Shown: positions 52,226 to 59,388 of the stretch, in pieces | Numbering within the stretch: the first letter of the stretch is position 1 | How the letters are laid out: each line of letters begins with the position of its first letter | Assembly (NCBI GenBank): GCA_958370785.1 | Contig: CATXKN010000004.1 | Location: 62,001 to 126,000, forward strand | Direction of reading: 5' to 3' | DNA: 64,000 nt | From: an uncultured Collinsella sp. | GTDB lineage: Bacteria > Actinomycetota > Coriobacteriia > Coriobacteriales > Coriobacteriaceae | Notes under the pieces: model-generated | What the model was told of the DNA's origin: nothing | Databases searched by the model: none | Seen by the model: only the letters and a program-made list of their open reading frames with translations | Program-made: the position numbers and the translations under genes

Positions 52226-52963
52226 TTAGTCTCGCGCGTCGTTGACGGCGGTTACGGTTAGCTGGGTTTCGTCGACCGTAAACGATATGTCGAGCCCGGC
52301 GTAAGCCAAGTGGTAAATGCGGTTTGGCTCGTGCTTGCTGCCCGCACGGCGCGGGTCTTGGCGTAGGACCTCGACCAGGCCGGGGAGCTTTGTGGGCGGG
52401 ACCATATCCTGCAGCGTCTGCGGGAACTCGATGTCGAGCTCTTGCCACGGAGCATCCTCAATCCAGCCGCCCGTTGCATCCGGTTGGCAGTCCGCAAACG
52501 GAATGTAGGGCTTAATGTCGTAGATGGGCGTGCCGTCGCGCAGGTCGGCCCCCAGCACATGGATGATGGGGCCATCGTCGGTGAACTCGACACGATTGAG
52601 CTTGACGCAGGTGAGACCGATAGGATTGGGGCGAAACGGACTGCGTGTGGCAAATACGCCCACGCGCTCGGCTCCACCCAGGCGCGGCGGGCGTACGGTT
52701 TTCGACCACTTGGCATTGGTGCCGGACCTGTCCTGCGTCTTGGCATCGGCGGCAATATCCTTGGCCGTGCCGCCAGGCGTTCCGTTTTCGAAGCGCCAGA
52801 GCAGCCACAGGTGGGAGAAGGAGTCCAGGCCCTCAACCGCTGCGTTGGAGGCAAATTCCGGCTCAAAGACGATGCGTCCCTGCAGATGAGGCGCCAAAAA
52901 GCTGTTGCGCGGAATGCCGAACTTCTGCGGCAGGTCGGTATGTATGTGTGCGATAGGTTCCAT
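52226..52963 (-). CDS. trmO: tRNA (N6-threonylcarbamoyladenosine37-N6)-methyltransferase TrmO
   Basis: A 245-residue SAM-dependent beta-barrel methyltransferase (TsaA/UPF0066). EPIAHIHTDLPQKFGIPRN, GLDSFSHLWLLWRF, RVGVFATRSPFRPNPIGLT and VLGADLRDGTPIYDIKPYIPFAD are diagnostic. It adds the N6-methyl of m6t6A37 in tRNA-Thr. The start is uncertain: ATG at 52963 gives the family's usual beginning, 52972 is an alternative, and neither has a good binding site; a longer frame to 53056 is unlikely. Confidence 0.9.
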   Translation of the reverse strand: MEPIAHIHTDLPQKFGIPRNSFLAPHLQGRIVFEPEFASNAAVEGLDSFSHLWLLWRFENGTPGGTAKDIAADAKTQDRSGTNAKWSKTVRPPRLGGAERVGVFATRSPFRPNPIGLTCVKLNRVEFTDDGPIIHVLGADLRDGTPIYDIKPYIPFADCQPDATGGWIEDAPWQELDIEFPQTLQDMVPPTKLPGLVEVLRQDPRRAGSKHEPNRIYHLAYAGLDISFTVDETQLTVTAVNDARD

Positions 52964-53103
52964 GCCGGTCATTGTACGGCATGGAGGTGTGGGTCGTTGC
53001 GCGCAATTCTTCGCCGCGGTCCCCGTCGTGCAACCAACGGTTGCTTGGAAGGGCACTTGCTGCCGCGTATGCTTAAGCCATCAACCAGCAGAAAGGAGCC
53101 GCT

Positions 53104-53931
53104 ATGGCCTTTGCAGAAAAGCTCATCGCCGTCCGTCGCGCCCATCACCTTACCCAGGAGCAGCTCGCCGCCAAGCTCTTCGTCACACGCCAAGCCGTCA
53201 GCCGTTGGGAGCGTGGCGAGGTCACACCGGGCATCGACATGATGAAGCTCATTGCCGCCGTGACCGGCGAGCCTCTGTCTCATCTGCTCGAAATGCCCGA
53301 GCACTATTGCCAGAGCTGCGGCATGATACTCACGCCCGACGACTGCGGCACCGATGCTCACGGCGCCACGACCGATCATTACTGCAAGTGGTGCTACGAC
53401 CACGGCAAGTACACCTACGAGACCACGATGGAGGCGATGATCGAGGACTGCGCTCCGCGTCTGGCACAAAACACCGGCATGTCGCTCGACGAAGCCGTCT
53501 CGCTCATGGGCGCCGTGCTGCCGCAACTGGAGCGTTGGCGCTCCGTGCAGGAAAACGAGGAGCGCTACGGTGCCGAGGCACGGGCGCGCTATGGAGACGA
53601 GGCGATCGATGCAGCAAACGAAACGTTACTGGACATGGACCCCGAGACATGGAACGACATGAAAGAACTTGAACGCGCCATTCTGGGTCAGCTCTCGATT
53701 GCCATGGGCGACGGCGAACCGGATGGAAGCGAGGCTCGCAAGCTTGTCACGATGCACCGTCGCTGGATTGCTCTCAACTGGGGATTCGAGCCCCAAGACG
53801 AGGCGTACCTGGGCCTCGCCCACGGCTATCTTGCCGACCAGCGCTTTGTTGACTACTACGACAAGCCCTGCGGCACCGGAGCCACGGCGTTTCTGGTCCA
53901 GGCCATCGAGTCGTCGCTGGCCTGCGCATAG
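53104..53931 (+). CDS. XRE regulator with zinc ribbon and TipAS-like ligand domain
   Basis: A 275-residue protein of three parts: an XRE helix-turn-helix (residues 1-60; LTQEQLAAKLFVTRQAVSRW), a zinc ribbon (CQSCG at about 76-80 with HYC and WCYDHGKY at about 100-110), and a C-terminal TipAS-like bundle (about 180-275; ARKLVTMHRRWIALNWGF, YLADQRFVDYYDKPCGTGATAFLVQAI). TipAS domains bind thiopeptide-like antibiotics in TipA, where they follow a MerR HTH, so the XRE fusion is atypical. AAAGGAG precedes the ATG. A drug-sensing role is inferred. Confidence 0.82.
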   Translation: MAFAEKLIAVRRAHHLTQEQLAAKLFVTRQAVSRWERGEVTPGIDMMKLIAAVTGEPLSHLLEMPEHYCQSCGMILTPDDCGTDAHGATTDHYCKWCYDHGKYTYETTMEAMIEDCAPRLAQNTGMSLDEAVSLMGAVLPQLERWRSVQENEERYGAEARARYGDEAIDAANETLLDMDPETWNDMKELERAILGQLSIAMGDGEPDGSEARKLVTMHRRWIALNWGFEPQDEAYLGLAHGYLADQRFVDYYDKPCGTGATAFLVQAIESSLACA

Positions 53932-53982
53932 ACCGCGGCGGCTTTGGGTATCTCAATCGAAACCGCAACCGATTGGAGACCT

Positions 53983-54228
53983 ATGGCTACTAATCATGAG
54001 CTCGCGCTATTCGTTATGACCGGCTGCCCGTACTGCATAAAGGTCAAGCGCTTTCTGGCCGATAACGGCGTGACCATTCCCGAGCGCAATATCTCGACCG
54101 ATACCGAAGCCGAGCAGACACTCATCGCCGTCGGCGGAAAACGCCAGGTTCCCTGCCTGTTCATCGACGGCAAACCACTCTACGAATCGAGCGACATCAT
54201 CGCGTGGGCACAGGAGAACCTACTCTAG
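53983..54228 (+). CDS. glutaredoxin
   Basis: An 81-residue dithiol glutaredoxin with active site GCPYCIK near the N-terminus, the cis-Pro in RQVPCLFIDG and the C-terminal helix start YESSDIIAW. GGAG lies 4 bases before the ATG at 53983, and 51 bases separate it from the regulator gene, so they may be cotranscribed. It reduces disulfides or glutathione-like mixed disulfides. Confidence 0.9.
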   Translation: MATNHELALFVMTGCPYCIKVKRFLADNGVTIPERNISTDTEAEQTLIAVGGKRQVPCLFIDGKPLYESSDIIAWAQENLL

Positions 54229-54257
54229 CGCGCAACCGACCACCCCAACCCATACGG

Positions 54258-54378
54258 TCAAACATGTACGTCAGCATCCAAAGTCGACATTTTTCGACAT
54301 CTTTGGATGCTGGCGTACAGCTTTTTGTGGGCAGTCGTTGGGGACGTACTCATTGGGGACGCACTTAAATGAGTAGAT
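54258..54378 (+). repeat. left composite repeat of the 54-57 kb cassette
   Basis: First part: a hairpin with arms GTACGTCAGCATCCAAAG (54266-54283) and CTTTGGATGCTGGCGTAC (54301-54318) and T-tail AGCTTTTTG. Second part: degenerate GGGGACG units, including ACTCATT/AATGAGT around GGGGACGCACTT (54348-54374). The same order recurs at 56532-56664. The first hairpin may also end glutaredoxin transcription. Confidence 0.88.
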
Positions 54379-54383
54379 AGGGA

Positions 54384-54632
54384 TTCAGTTTCTCAAATAT
54401 ATAGAACATATGTTTGCTCTCTGTGTTATACTCATCCCAAGGCATGAGACTGGTCGAGAGCTCCTGCGGAGGTCCCCAATGACACGCTGGAGCGAGCTCG
54501 GTAAGTAAGATCGGTGGTTACCGCACTCGCCCATCTCAGACAGGCTGCGCTCCTGTTCGCCGTCGCCATCAAAGAACGGCGCTCACAACCAAACGTTTCC
54601 GTTATCCGTGAGTCACACAGGAGTGCATCGCT
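54384..54632 (+). promoter_or_regulatory. promoter and structured leader upstream of the cassette gene
   Basis: TATACT at 54427-54432 in an A/T-rich stretch is a likely -10; the -35 is weak. The following RNA can fold with a closing stem TGAGA/TCTCA (54444-54448 with 54534-54538), a CTCC-TGC-GGAG hairpin, and a nested hairpin GCGAG (54492) with GGTAA/GTTACC and CTCGC (54526-54530). GTCCCCAATGAC (54472-54483) is an inverted half of the nearby repeat. No gene is seen here. Confidence 0.45.
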
Positions 54633-55919
54633 ATGGCAAAAAAGATTCCAACCCTTTCACCCGACATTATTTCAAACACCTGCTCGGATATCAGCAGGAT
54701 TGTCGAGGCCAAACACCTCGGCCAGAAAGGCACCGACCATGAGGCCTCTTCGGAAGGGGCTCTGCTCATCGGGCGCCGTCTCGAGCAAGAGATTGCCGGA
54801 TACCCCATTTCCAATCTAAATGGCCTACTCTCGCCCATCGCTTGCCACCTCAAGCAGCACTTTAGCCCAAGCCTGGGCCCGACCTATCTCAAGCGTTGCA
54901 TAAAGCTCGCACGAACTGTTCCGGAAGACATGAGTTTTCGACCGGAGCTTGATCTAGAACACTATCAGTCGCTCGCTCGCATCGCCGACAAAGATCTGCG
55001 CTTGGATCTGATGAACGTTGCCGCTGATAACCGTTGGAGCGCATCGCGCATCGATCGTCATGCCCGCTATCGAAGTCCGCAGGACGTTTTGGATGCTTGG
55101 GAGCGCCGTGCGCTTGAATCAAATCAAGAAGTACGGCGCTTCGCCCGCGCCTACACAGATGTCTGTGGAATCATTTCGCTCGATGAACTTATTGAGCTCT
55201 ACAACTCCTGTGCCCCCAATCCAGTCTCGAGATTTGAGATAAATGAAACTATTTGGCAAATCAGGAACGAATCGGGGCAAATCGACAATCCCTGCGTCAT
55301 ATCCAGAGATGGAAAACTCTATCTCATAGCGCCTGAGCTCGATGACGCTGTCGATGAAGCCCCTTATTACTACGATGACTACGGATACTCCTATCGAAAA
55401 TATGAACGACGCAGCGAATACACCGGTGAAATGCGCGCGTTGCGCGAACGGCGCGTTGGCATCAGAGTGACAGCCATCTTCGCCGGTCACGAACGTCTTC
55501 CAATCAAAAGGCTCAGCTATGACGAAGTCATCTGCGGGCATATAAAGTGCAGCCGATCTGTCGAACGACTCAAGCAGTACGTCCTGAGAGACCCTGAGAT
55601 TAAGGCATCCGATCTCCATGCAAGAGAAGATGAGTTCGATTTCATCATGACAAAGCTTTTGCGTTCCGTTGGACTCAACGGTATGCCGACAGCACAGCAA
55701 ATTACCGAAGACGCAGCTTTCTTATTGATTGTCGTACGGCCCGAGTTTTACGAACGCAAGAAAACAGCCGAAGTCTCCAAGCTCCTCTCGATAATCTATG
55801 AAGACGCTCCCCTCTGGGAGTTCAACGGGCGTTCACATACCGAGCTAAAAAGCGAAGGAGTAGTGGAGCCTCCGGCGTCGGCTTTACATCGAGAAGTCCA
55901 ATCAAAACAAGCCGCTTAA
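54633..55919 (+). CDS. unknown protein with DUF1016-N-like helical domain
   Basis: A 428-residue cytoplasmic protein I do not recognise as a whole. Residues about 40-165 look like the N-terminal helical domain of YhcG/DUF1016 proteins: LIGRRLEQEIAG, then LSPTYLKRCI-like GPTYLKRCIKLA, LDLEHYQSLARI, and AADNRWSASRIDRHAR (compare SWSHYxxLLRI and NNWSVRxLxRQI). The PDDEXK nuclease half is absent; instead come a winged-helix-like segment (DVCGIISLDELIELY), an acidic Tyr-rich patch (APYYYDDYGYSYRKYERR) and a helical end. G+C is visibly lower than in neighbours. It sits with a TA pair between direct repeats. Confidence 0.65.
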   Translation: MAKKIPTLSPDIISNTCSDISRIVEAKHLGQKGTDHEASSEGALLIGRRLEQEIAGYPISNLNGLLSPIACHLKQHFSPSLGPTYLKRCIKLARTVPEDMSFRPELDLEHYQSLARIADKDLRLDLMNVAADNRWSASRIDRHARYRSPQDVLDAWERRALESNQEVRRFARAYTDVCGIISLDELIELYNSCAPNPVSRFEINETIWQIRNESGQIDNPCVISRDGKLYLIAPELDDAVDEAPYYYDDYGYSYRKYERRSEYTGEMRALRERRVGIRVTAIFAGHERLPIKRLSYDEVICGHIKCSRSVERLKQYVLRDPEIKASDLHAREDEFDFIMTKLLRSVGLNGMPTAQQITEDAAFLLIVVRPEFYERKKTAEVSKLLSIIYEDAPLWEFNGRSHTELKSEGVVEPPASALHREVQSKQAA

Positions 55920-55933
55920 GCCTATTAACTGCT

Positions 55934-55965
55934 TGCATTTTTGTCTACAAAACTGTATACAAAAA
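55934..55965 (+). promoter_or_regulatory. promoter/operator of the TA pair
   Basis: TTTTTGTCTACA (55938-55949) and TGTATACAAAAA (55954-55965) form a dyad with one mismatch and a 4-base spacer. It covers a promoter with TTGCAT (55934-55939) and TATACA (55956-55961), spacing 16. Autorepression by the ribbon-helix-helix antitoxin is expected. Confidence 0.65.
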
Positions 55966-55976
55966 GAGAGGCCCTT

Positions 55977-56243
55977 ATGGAGCTCATCGCAATCCACCCC
56001 CACGCCCTCAAACACGGGCTGACGGAGACGGATATCACCTGCGCCTGGAACTCCGCTTTTGCATGGTTCAGGCGTGATCTTGAAAACGGAGGTATCGATT
56101 ACGTTCTCGTTGGACTTGATGGAAGAAGCCGTCTCATGGAGCTCATCGCTCGATATTGCCCCAATCGAGATGGCTACATCATTTACCACGCCCTTGTCCC
56201 TCCTACGCGCAAGGTGCTCAGGGAAATCGGGATCGATCGATAG
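55977..56243 (+). CDS. BrnT/DUF4258-like toxin, first gene of TA pair
   Basis: An 88-residue protein. The order IHPHALKHGLTETDITCAW, then YVLVGLDGRSRLMELIA, DGYIIYHALVPPTRKVLREIG matches a small alpha/beta RNase-toxin-like family often annotated as hypothetical or BrnT-like, with a His-Gly near the N-terminus and GR-E in the central strands. AGAGAGG precedes the ATG at 55977. Its stop overlaps the antitoxin ribosome binding site (TAGGAGG), so the order is toxin then antitoxin as in BrnTA. Toxicity is inference. Confidence 0.65.
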   Translation: MELIAIHPHALKHGLTETDITCAWNSAFAWFRRDLENGGIDYVLVGLDGRSRLMELIARYCPNRDGYIIYHALVPPTRKVLREIGIDR

Positions 56244-56251
56244 GAGGCGCT

Positions 56252-56518
56252 ATGGACGCTAAGCAACTCGAAAAGATGATGGGATTTGCCCCTGGAGAGT
56301 TGGAGAAAACCGCGGAAGCCTACGAAAAAGATGAGTGGCCGAAGGGTCGCACCATCAAGCTGGGAAGGCCGCCGATTTCTGACGAGCCAAGCGTTGTTTT
56401 ATCCGCACGTGTGGGTGAATCGGTCCTTGAAGCCTTTGACGCAAAAGCAAAGCGCCATGGGCAAACACGCACGGAGCGACTCAGGGAGCTCATCACGCTT
56501 GATGCAATGATTGCCTAG
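56252..56518 (+). CDS. ribbon-helix-helix antitoxin of the TA pair
   Basis: An 88-residue protein. Residues 1-40 are acidic (ELEKTAEAYEKDEWPKGR), likely the toxin-binding part, and the C-terminus is a ribbon-helix-helix: VVLSARVGESVLEAFDAKAK, then GQTRTERLRELI. In BrnA the RHH domain is also C-terminal. AGGAGG lies 5 bases before the ATG at 56252, overlapping the toxin stop. It probably binds the dyad at 55938-55965. Confidence 0.75.
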   Translation: MDAKQLEKMMGFAPGELEKTAEAYEKDEWPKGRTIKLGRPPISDEPSVVLSARVGESVLEAFDAKAKRHGQTRTERLRELITLDAMIA

Positions 56519-56531
56519 TTACCCACCACAC

Positions 56532-56664
56532 CCAAACATGTACACCAGCATCCAAAGTCGACATTTTTCGACATCTTTGGATGCTGCTGTACAGTTTTTT
56601 GCAGAGGTAGTCATTGGGGACGTTCTTAAATGACTAGTCGTTAAAGAACGTCCCCAATGACTAG
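56532..56664 (+). repeat. right composite repeat of the 54-57 kb cassette
   Basis: Hairpin with arms GTACACCAGCATCCAAAG (56540-56557) and CTTTGGATGCTGCTGTAC (56575-56592) plus AGTTTTTTG, then a full GTCATTGGGGACGTTCTT unit with its inverse (56608-56664). The 17-base loop TCGACATTTTTCGACAT is identical to the left copy. It abuts the stop of the dus gene. Confidence 0.9.
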
Positions 56665-57624
56665 CTAGCCGTGGAAGCGGGCTATGGGCGCAAGCGGCTG
56701 CTCGCGAAAGACGCGCTCGACGGCGGCGCGGTATTCGTCGACCTTTTTGGTCTTACGTACGAGCTTGTGAACGGTAGTGGGGTCGGTGAAGGCGCACTTG
56801 GCGTAGAACCACCACTCCTTCATACGAAAGACCGCGTTACCGCCAATCTCTTCTGCATAGGCAGCAAACAGCGTGTCATGGAAACGCCACAGCTCGGCTG
56901 TCGTGGCAGCAGGGCCGCCCTTAACCATGCGAGCCAGAGCGGGGTTCGCGAGCAGGCCGCGCCCCAGCATTACATGACGTGTGCCGGGATAGGCCTCCAC
57001 CAGCGCATCCATGTCCTCAAGATCAAAAATATCGCCGTTGTATGCCACCGGAAACGGCGCACGTTCCAGCGTCTCACCATAAAACTCTTTGCGCGGCGAG
57101 CCCGCATAACGGTCCTTCTGCACGCGCGGATGCACGATCAGCTCTGCCAGCGGCATGCGGCAATACAAATCGAGCACGCGCTCGTATTCGTCGTCGCTCT
57201 CCAACCCCAACCTGGTCTTGACCGATACCGGCAGCGGAGAGCGCTCACACACGTCACTCAAGAACACCTCAAGCTCATCCAAGTTGCGCAAAAAGCCCGA
57301 TCCTTTGCCCTTGGCAACAACCGTCCCCGAGGGGCAGCCAAGGTTGAGATTGACCTCGCGGTAGCCCATGTCGGCGAGCACCTGTGCCGCCCACACAAAC
57401 TCGTCCGCATTCTTGGACATCAGCTGAGGCACTACGTTGAGCCCCTGGTTATTGGCAGGATCGATCTCCTTAAACGCCTTGCCGCCAAAGCGGTTTCCCA
57501 CCCGCGGCGGCGGCAAAAACGGCGTGTAATAACAATCGAGCGCGCCAAAGCACTCCGCATGCACGCGACGGAACACATGCCCGGTAATCCCCTCCATGGG
57601 GGCCAACGATAGAATCATCAACAT
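56665..57624 (-). CDS. tRNA-dihydrouridine synthase
   Basis: A 319-residue FMN enzyme reducing uridine to dihydrouridine in tRNA. The TIM-barrel begins LSLAPMEGITGHVFRR, with VNLNLGCPSGTVVAKGKGSGFL (catalytic Cys in GCPS), VSVKTRLGLES, IVHPRVQKDRYAGSP and MLGRGLLANPAL. This is closest to the DusC-like branch. Two possible ATGs, 57624 and 57618; GAGAG lies upstream. The C-terminal helical domain is complete. Confidence 0.93.
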   Translation of the reverse strand: MLMILSLAPMEGITGHVFRRVHAECFGALDCYYTPFLPPPRVGNRFGGKAFKEIDPANNQGLNVVPQLMSKNADEFVWAAQVLADMGYREVNLNLGCPSGTVVAKGKGSGFLRNLDELEVFLSDVCERSPLPVSVKTRLGLESDDEYERVLDLYCRMPLAELIVHPRVQKDRYAGSPRKEFYGETLERAPFPVAYNGDIFDLEDMDALVEAYPGTRHVMLGRGLLANPALARMVKGGPAATTAELWRFHDTLFAAYAEEIGGNAVFRMKEWWFYAKCAFTDPTTVHKLVRKTKKVDEYRAAVERVFREQPLAPIARFHG

Positions 57625-57639
57625 CTACTCTCAGATCAA

Positions 57640-57670
57640 TGCGGCAAAGGGACTGCCCCTTTGTCACATG
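57640..57670. repeat. TGTGACAAAGGGAC-family palindrome, copy 5
   Basis: ATGCGGCAAAGGGACTGCCCC, then TTTGTCACATG, just upstream of the dus start; two arm positions differ from copy 1. Confidence 0.82.
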
Positions 57671-57981
57671 CATTATGCCTTGTCCTTGAGGCGACCCACA
57701 AGGCGGAGGCAGTTACTTGATGCCAACCAGCCCTCCAGCCGTCCCTGTGCAATGAAGGTGAACGGTGTCCACGAACAGCAAATGGGGCCGCTTCACAGCG
57801 GCTCCCTCGCTCGCCACTTTTCCTTAGATAACGGCTTCATGCTCTAAAAGATGGCGCCCACGATCAAGCGAGCACCAACAGCACGCTGTTGACCGCTATG
57901 TCTGAACAACAGACACCCTCCACTCATCTATACTCAAGAGCGTGTGCGCATCGCCCAAAAACGATGAGAGTCGAGGCCCCC
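57671..57981. other. intergenic region between dus and the membrane-protein gene
   Basis: No gene can be supported. A short dyad GGGGCCGCT (57785-57793) with AGCGGCTCCC (57798-57807) is present. In-frame starts for the next gene at 57889, 57898 and 57964 exist but lack ribosome binding sites. Confidence 0.4.
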
Positions 57982-59115
57982 ATGCAGCAGCTCACCGAAC
58001 AAGAAAAGAAACGCATCCAGCGGTACTGCACATACCCCAAAATCGCAGCGACCGCACTCGTCATGTCGTTCGTAGCATGCCTGTTGATGTTGCCGCTCCA
58101 AATGATCAACGATATCGCGTTCCACCAAAAGGAATCCCAACCCGCGGGCATATATACCGCTATCGCACTCACCGTAATCGAACTCGCCATCTTTTGCTAT
58201 TGCGCTCTTGCGCCGCGCTTTGGAATGCAGGGCAAACAGTGGGAGGGACTGCAGAGCAGGCTCGCGGTAGCCCAGACCAACAAAGACCGCTCCGCGGAGG
58301 TCGCCGGTGTGCTTGCCACGCAAGCTGCCGGCCGCCTGCTCAAGAACAGCGATAACGATCTCGCACGCAACCTGGGCGGTGCCGCCGAGGTCGCCAGCAC
58401 CGTGGGGGCAGTCGCCACGGCGACAGACGTGCTGGCCGAGACCTCGAGCAATGCCGAGGCCATGGCGGCTGCATACGGCGTTGCGATTCCGAGCGCCAAG
58501 AAACAGATTATCGCGCTCATCGCAGTGCCCGCCATTGTGCTGCTTGGTGTCTACATCCCGCAGTTTGTCCAGGGAAATAACGAGCTTCAGGCAAGAAAGG
58601 CTGCAGCCGCCGAGCAGCTCGCCATCGCGCAAGATGCCTTGGAGCCCGCGTGCGAACGCGTCGCGGCAGACGACCCATACGAGTCGTATCACGACTACGG
58701 CTACCGCATTATCGGCTATCTACGCGACAATGACCTCGGCGCTCAAGCGGCCTATGTCTACCTTTCTTTTGATGCAGACGGCATGCTCACGGACGTCGAT
58801 TACACCAGTCAGATCGACCCCGAGGCAAGCCTCGCAGACAACCTCGCCCGCGCCGAGCAGGATATCGCGACGCTCTGCGCCCCGCTCAACGGGTTGGATA
58901 TATCCGTTGCCACACCGGGCCTCCTCACGCCATGCAGCCTGTCGGATGAATTTAAACAGGCATTTTTAGCCGGCTCCCTATATGAAAAAATCAGCATCAA
59001 GACGGAGGGCGAATCTATCAAGTCGTACTACACCTTTGACACCGAGCCCAAGGAAGAGTTCGACGAATACACCCATCCGGAAATTAGGCTCATGCTCTCT
59101 GCAAAGGAGGACTAG
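57982..59115 (+). CDS. unknown membrane protein with extracytoplasmic C-terminal domain
   Basis: A 377-residue protein I do not recognise. The ATG at 57982 follows GAGG at 5-6 bases. Helices are at about residues 20-40 (AATALVMSFVACLLMLPLQM) and 55-75. An Ala-rich, probably helical cytoplasmic segment (about 85-165, VAGVLATQAAGRLLKNSDN) follows, then a third helix at about 175-195 (IIALIAVPAIVLLGVYIP). The last 180 residues form a soluble domain with YESYHDYGYRIIGYLRDN and DYTSQIDPEASLADNLARAEQDI. It lies between two palindromes and a MITE-like element. Confidence 0.7.
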   Translation: MQQLTEQEKKRIQRYCTYPKIAATALVMSFVACLLMLPLQMINDIAFHQKESQPAGIYTAIALTVIELAIFCYCALAPRFGMQGKQWEGLQSRLAVAQTNKDRSAEVAGVLATQAAGRLLKNSDNDLARNLGGAAEVASTVGAVATATDVLAETSSNAEAMAAAYGVAIPSAKKQIIALIAVPAIVLLGVYIPQFVQGNNELQARKAAAAEQLAIAQDALEPACERVAADDPYESYHDYGYRIIGYLRDNDLGAQAAYVYLSFDADGMLTDVDYTSQIDPEASLADNLARAEQDIATLCAPLNGLDISVATPGLLTPCSLSDEFKQAFLAGSLYEKISIKTEGESIKSYYTFDTEPKEEFDEYTHPEIRLMLSAKED

Positions 59116-59161
59116 CAGCTTACGCTCTAATTGACGCTCGCAAACGCCGTCTATATCTCGA

Positions 59162-59337
59162 GGTCTAATACTTTTCCGAGAAGTGAACGGCTGTATTTGG
59201 ACCCCCGAAGCATCGGCATTTTCTGACACCAAAACCGCAGGATTTGGCTGGCAAAACCGCAGGAAATTGCATCTCAAAAGTGTCGATGCTTCGGGGGTCC
59301 ATTTTGACTCGTTCACTTCTCGGAAAAGTATTAGACC
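59162..59337. mobile_element. MITE-like 176-bp element, copy 2
   Basis: Perfect 28-base terminal inverted repeats (59162-59189 and 59310-59337) contain TAATACTTTTCCGAGAAGTG. An inner pair GGACCCCCGAAGCATCG (59200-59216) and CGATGCTTCGGGGGTCC (59284-59300) is also perfect. Between them AAAACCGCAGGA occurs twice. The core termini match copy 1 at 40356-40539. No coding capacity. Confidence 0.8.
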
Positions 59338-59356
59338 CCGATTTCGCAAGGGTCTC

Positions 59357-59388
59357 AACGTGACAAAGGGACCGCCCCTTGTCACATT
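59357..59388. repeat. TGTGACAAAGGGAC-family palindrome, copy 6
   Basis: CAACGTGACAAAGGGACCGC, then CCCTTGTCACATTA. It reaches the stop codon of the ABC transporter gene on the minus strand. Confidence 0.85.

Noticed and set aside
57596..57847. 83-residue frame between dus and the membrane protein
   Set aside because: It runs through a palindrome, has no ribosome binding site and an unconvincing composition.
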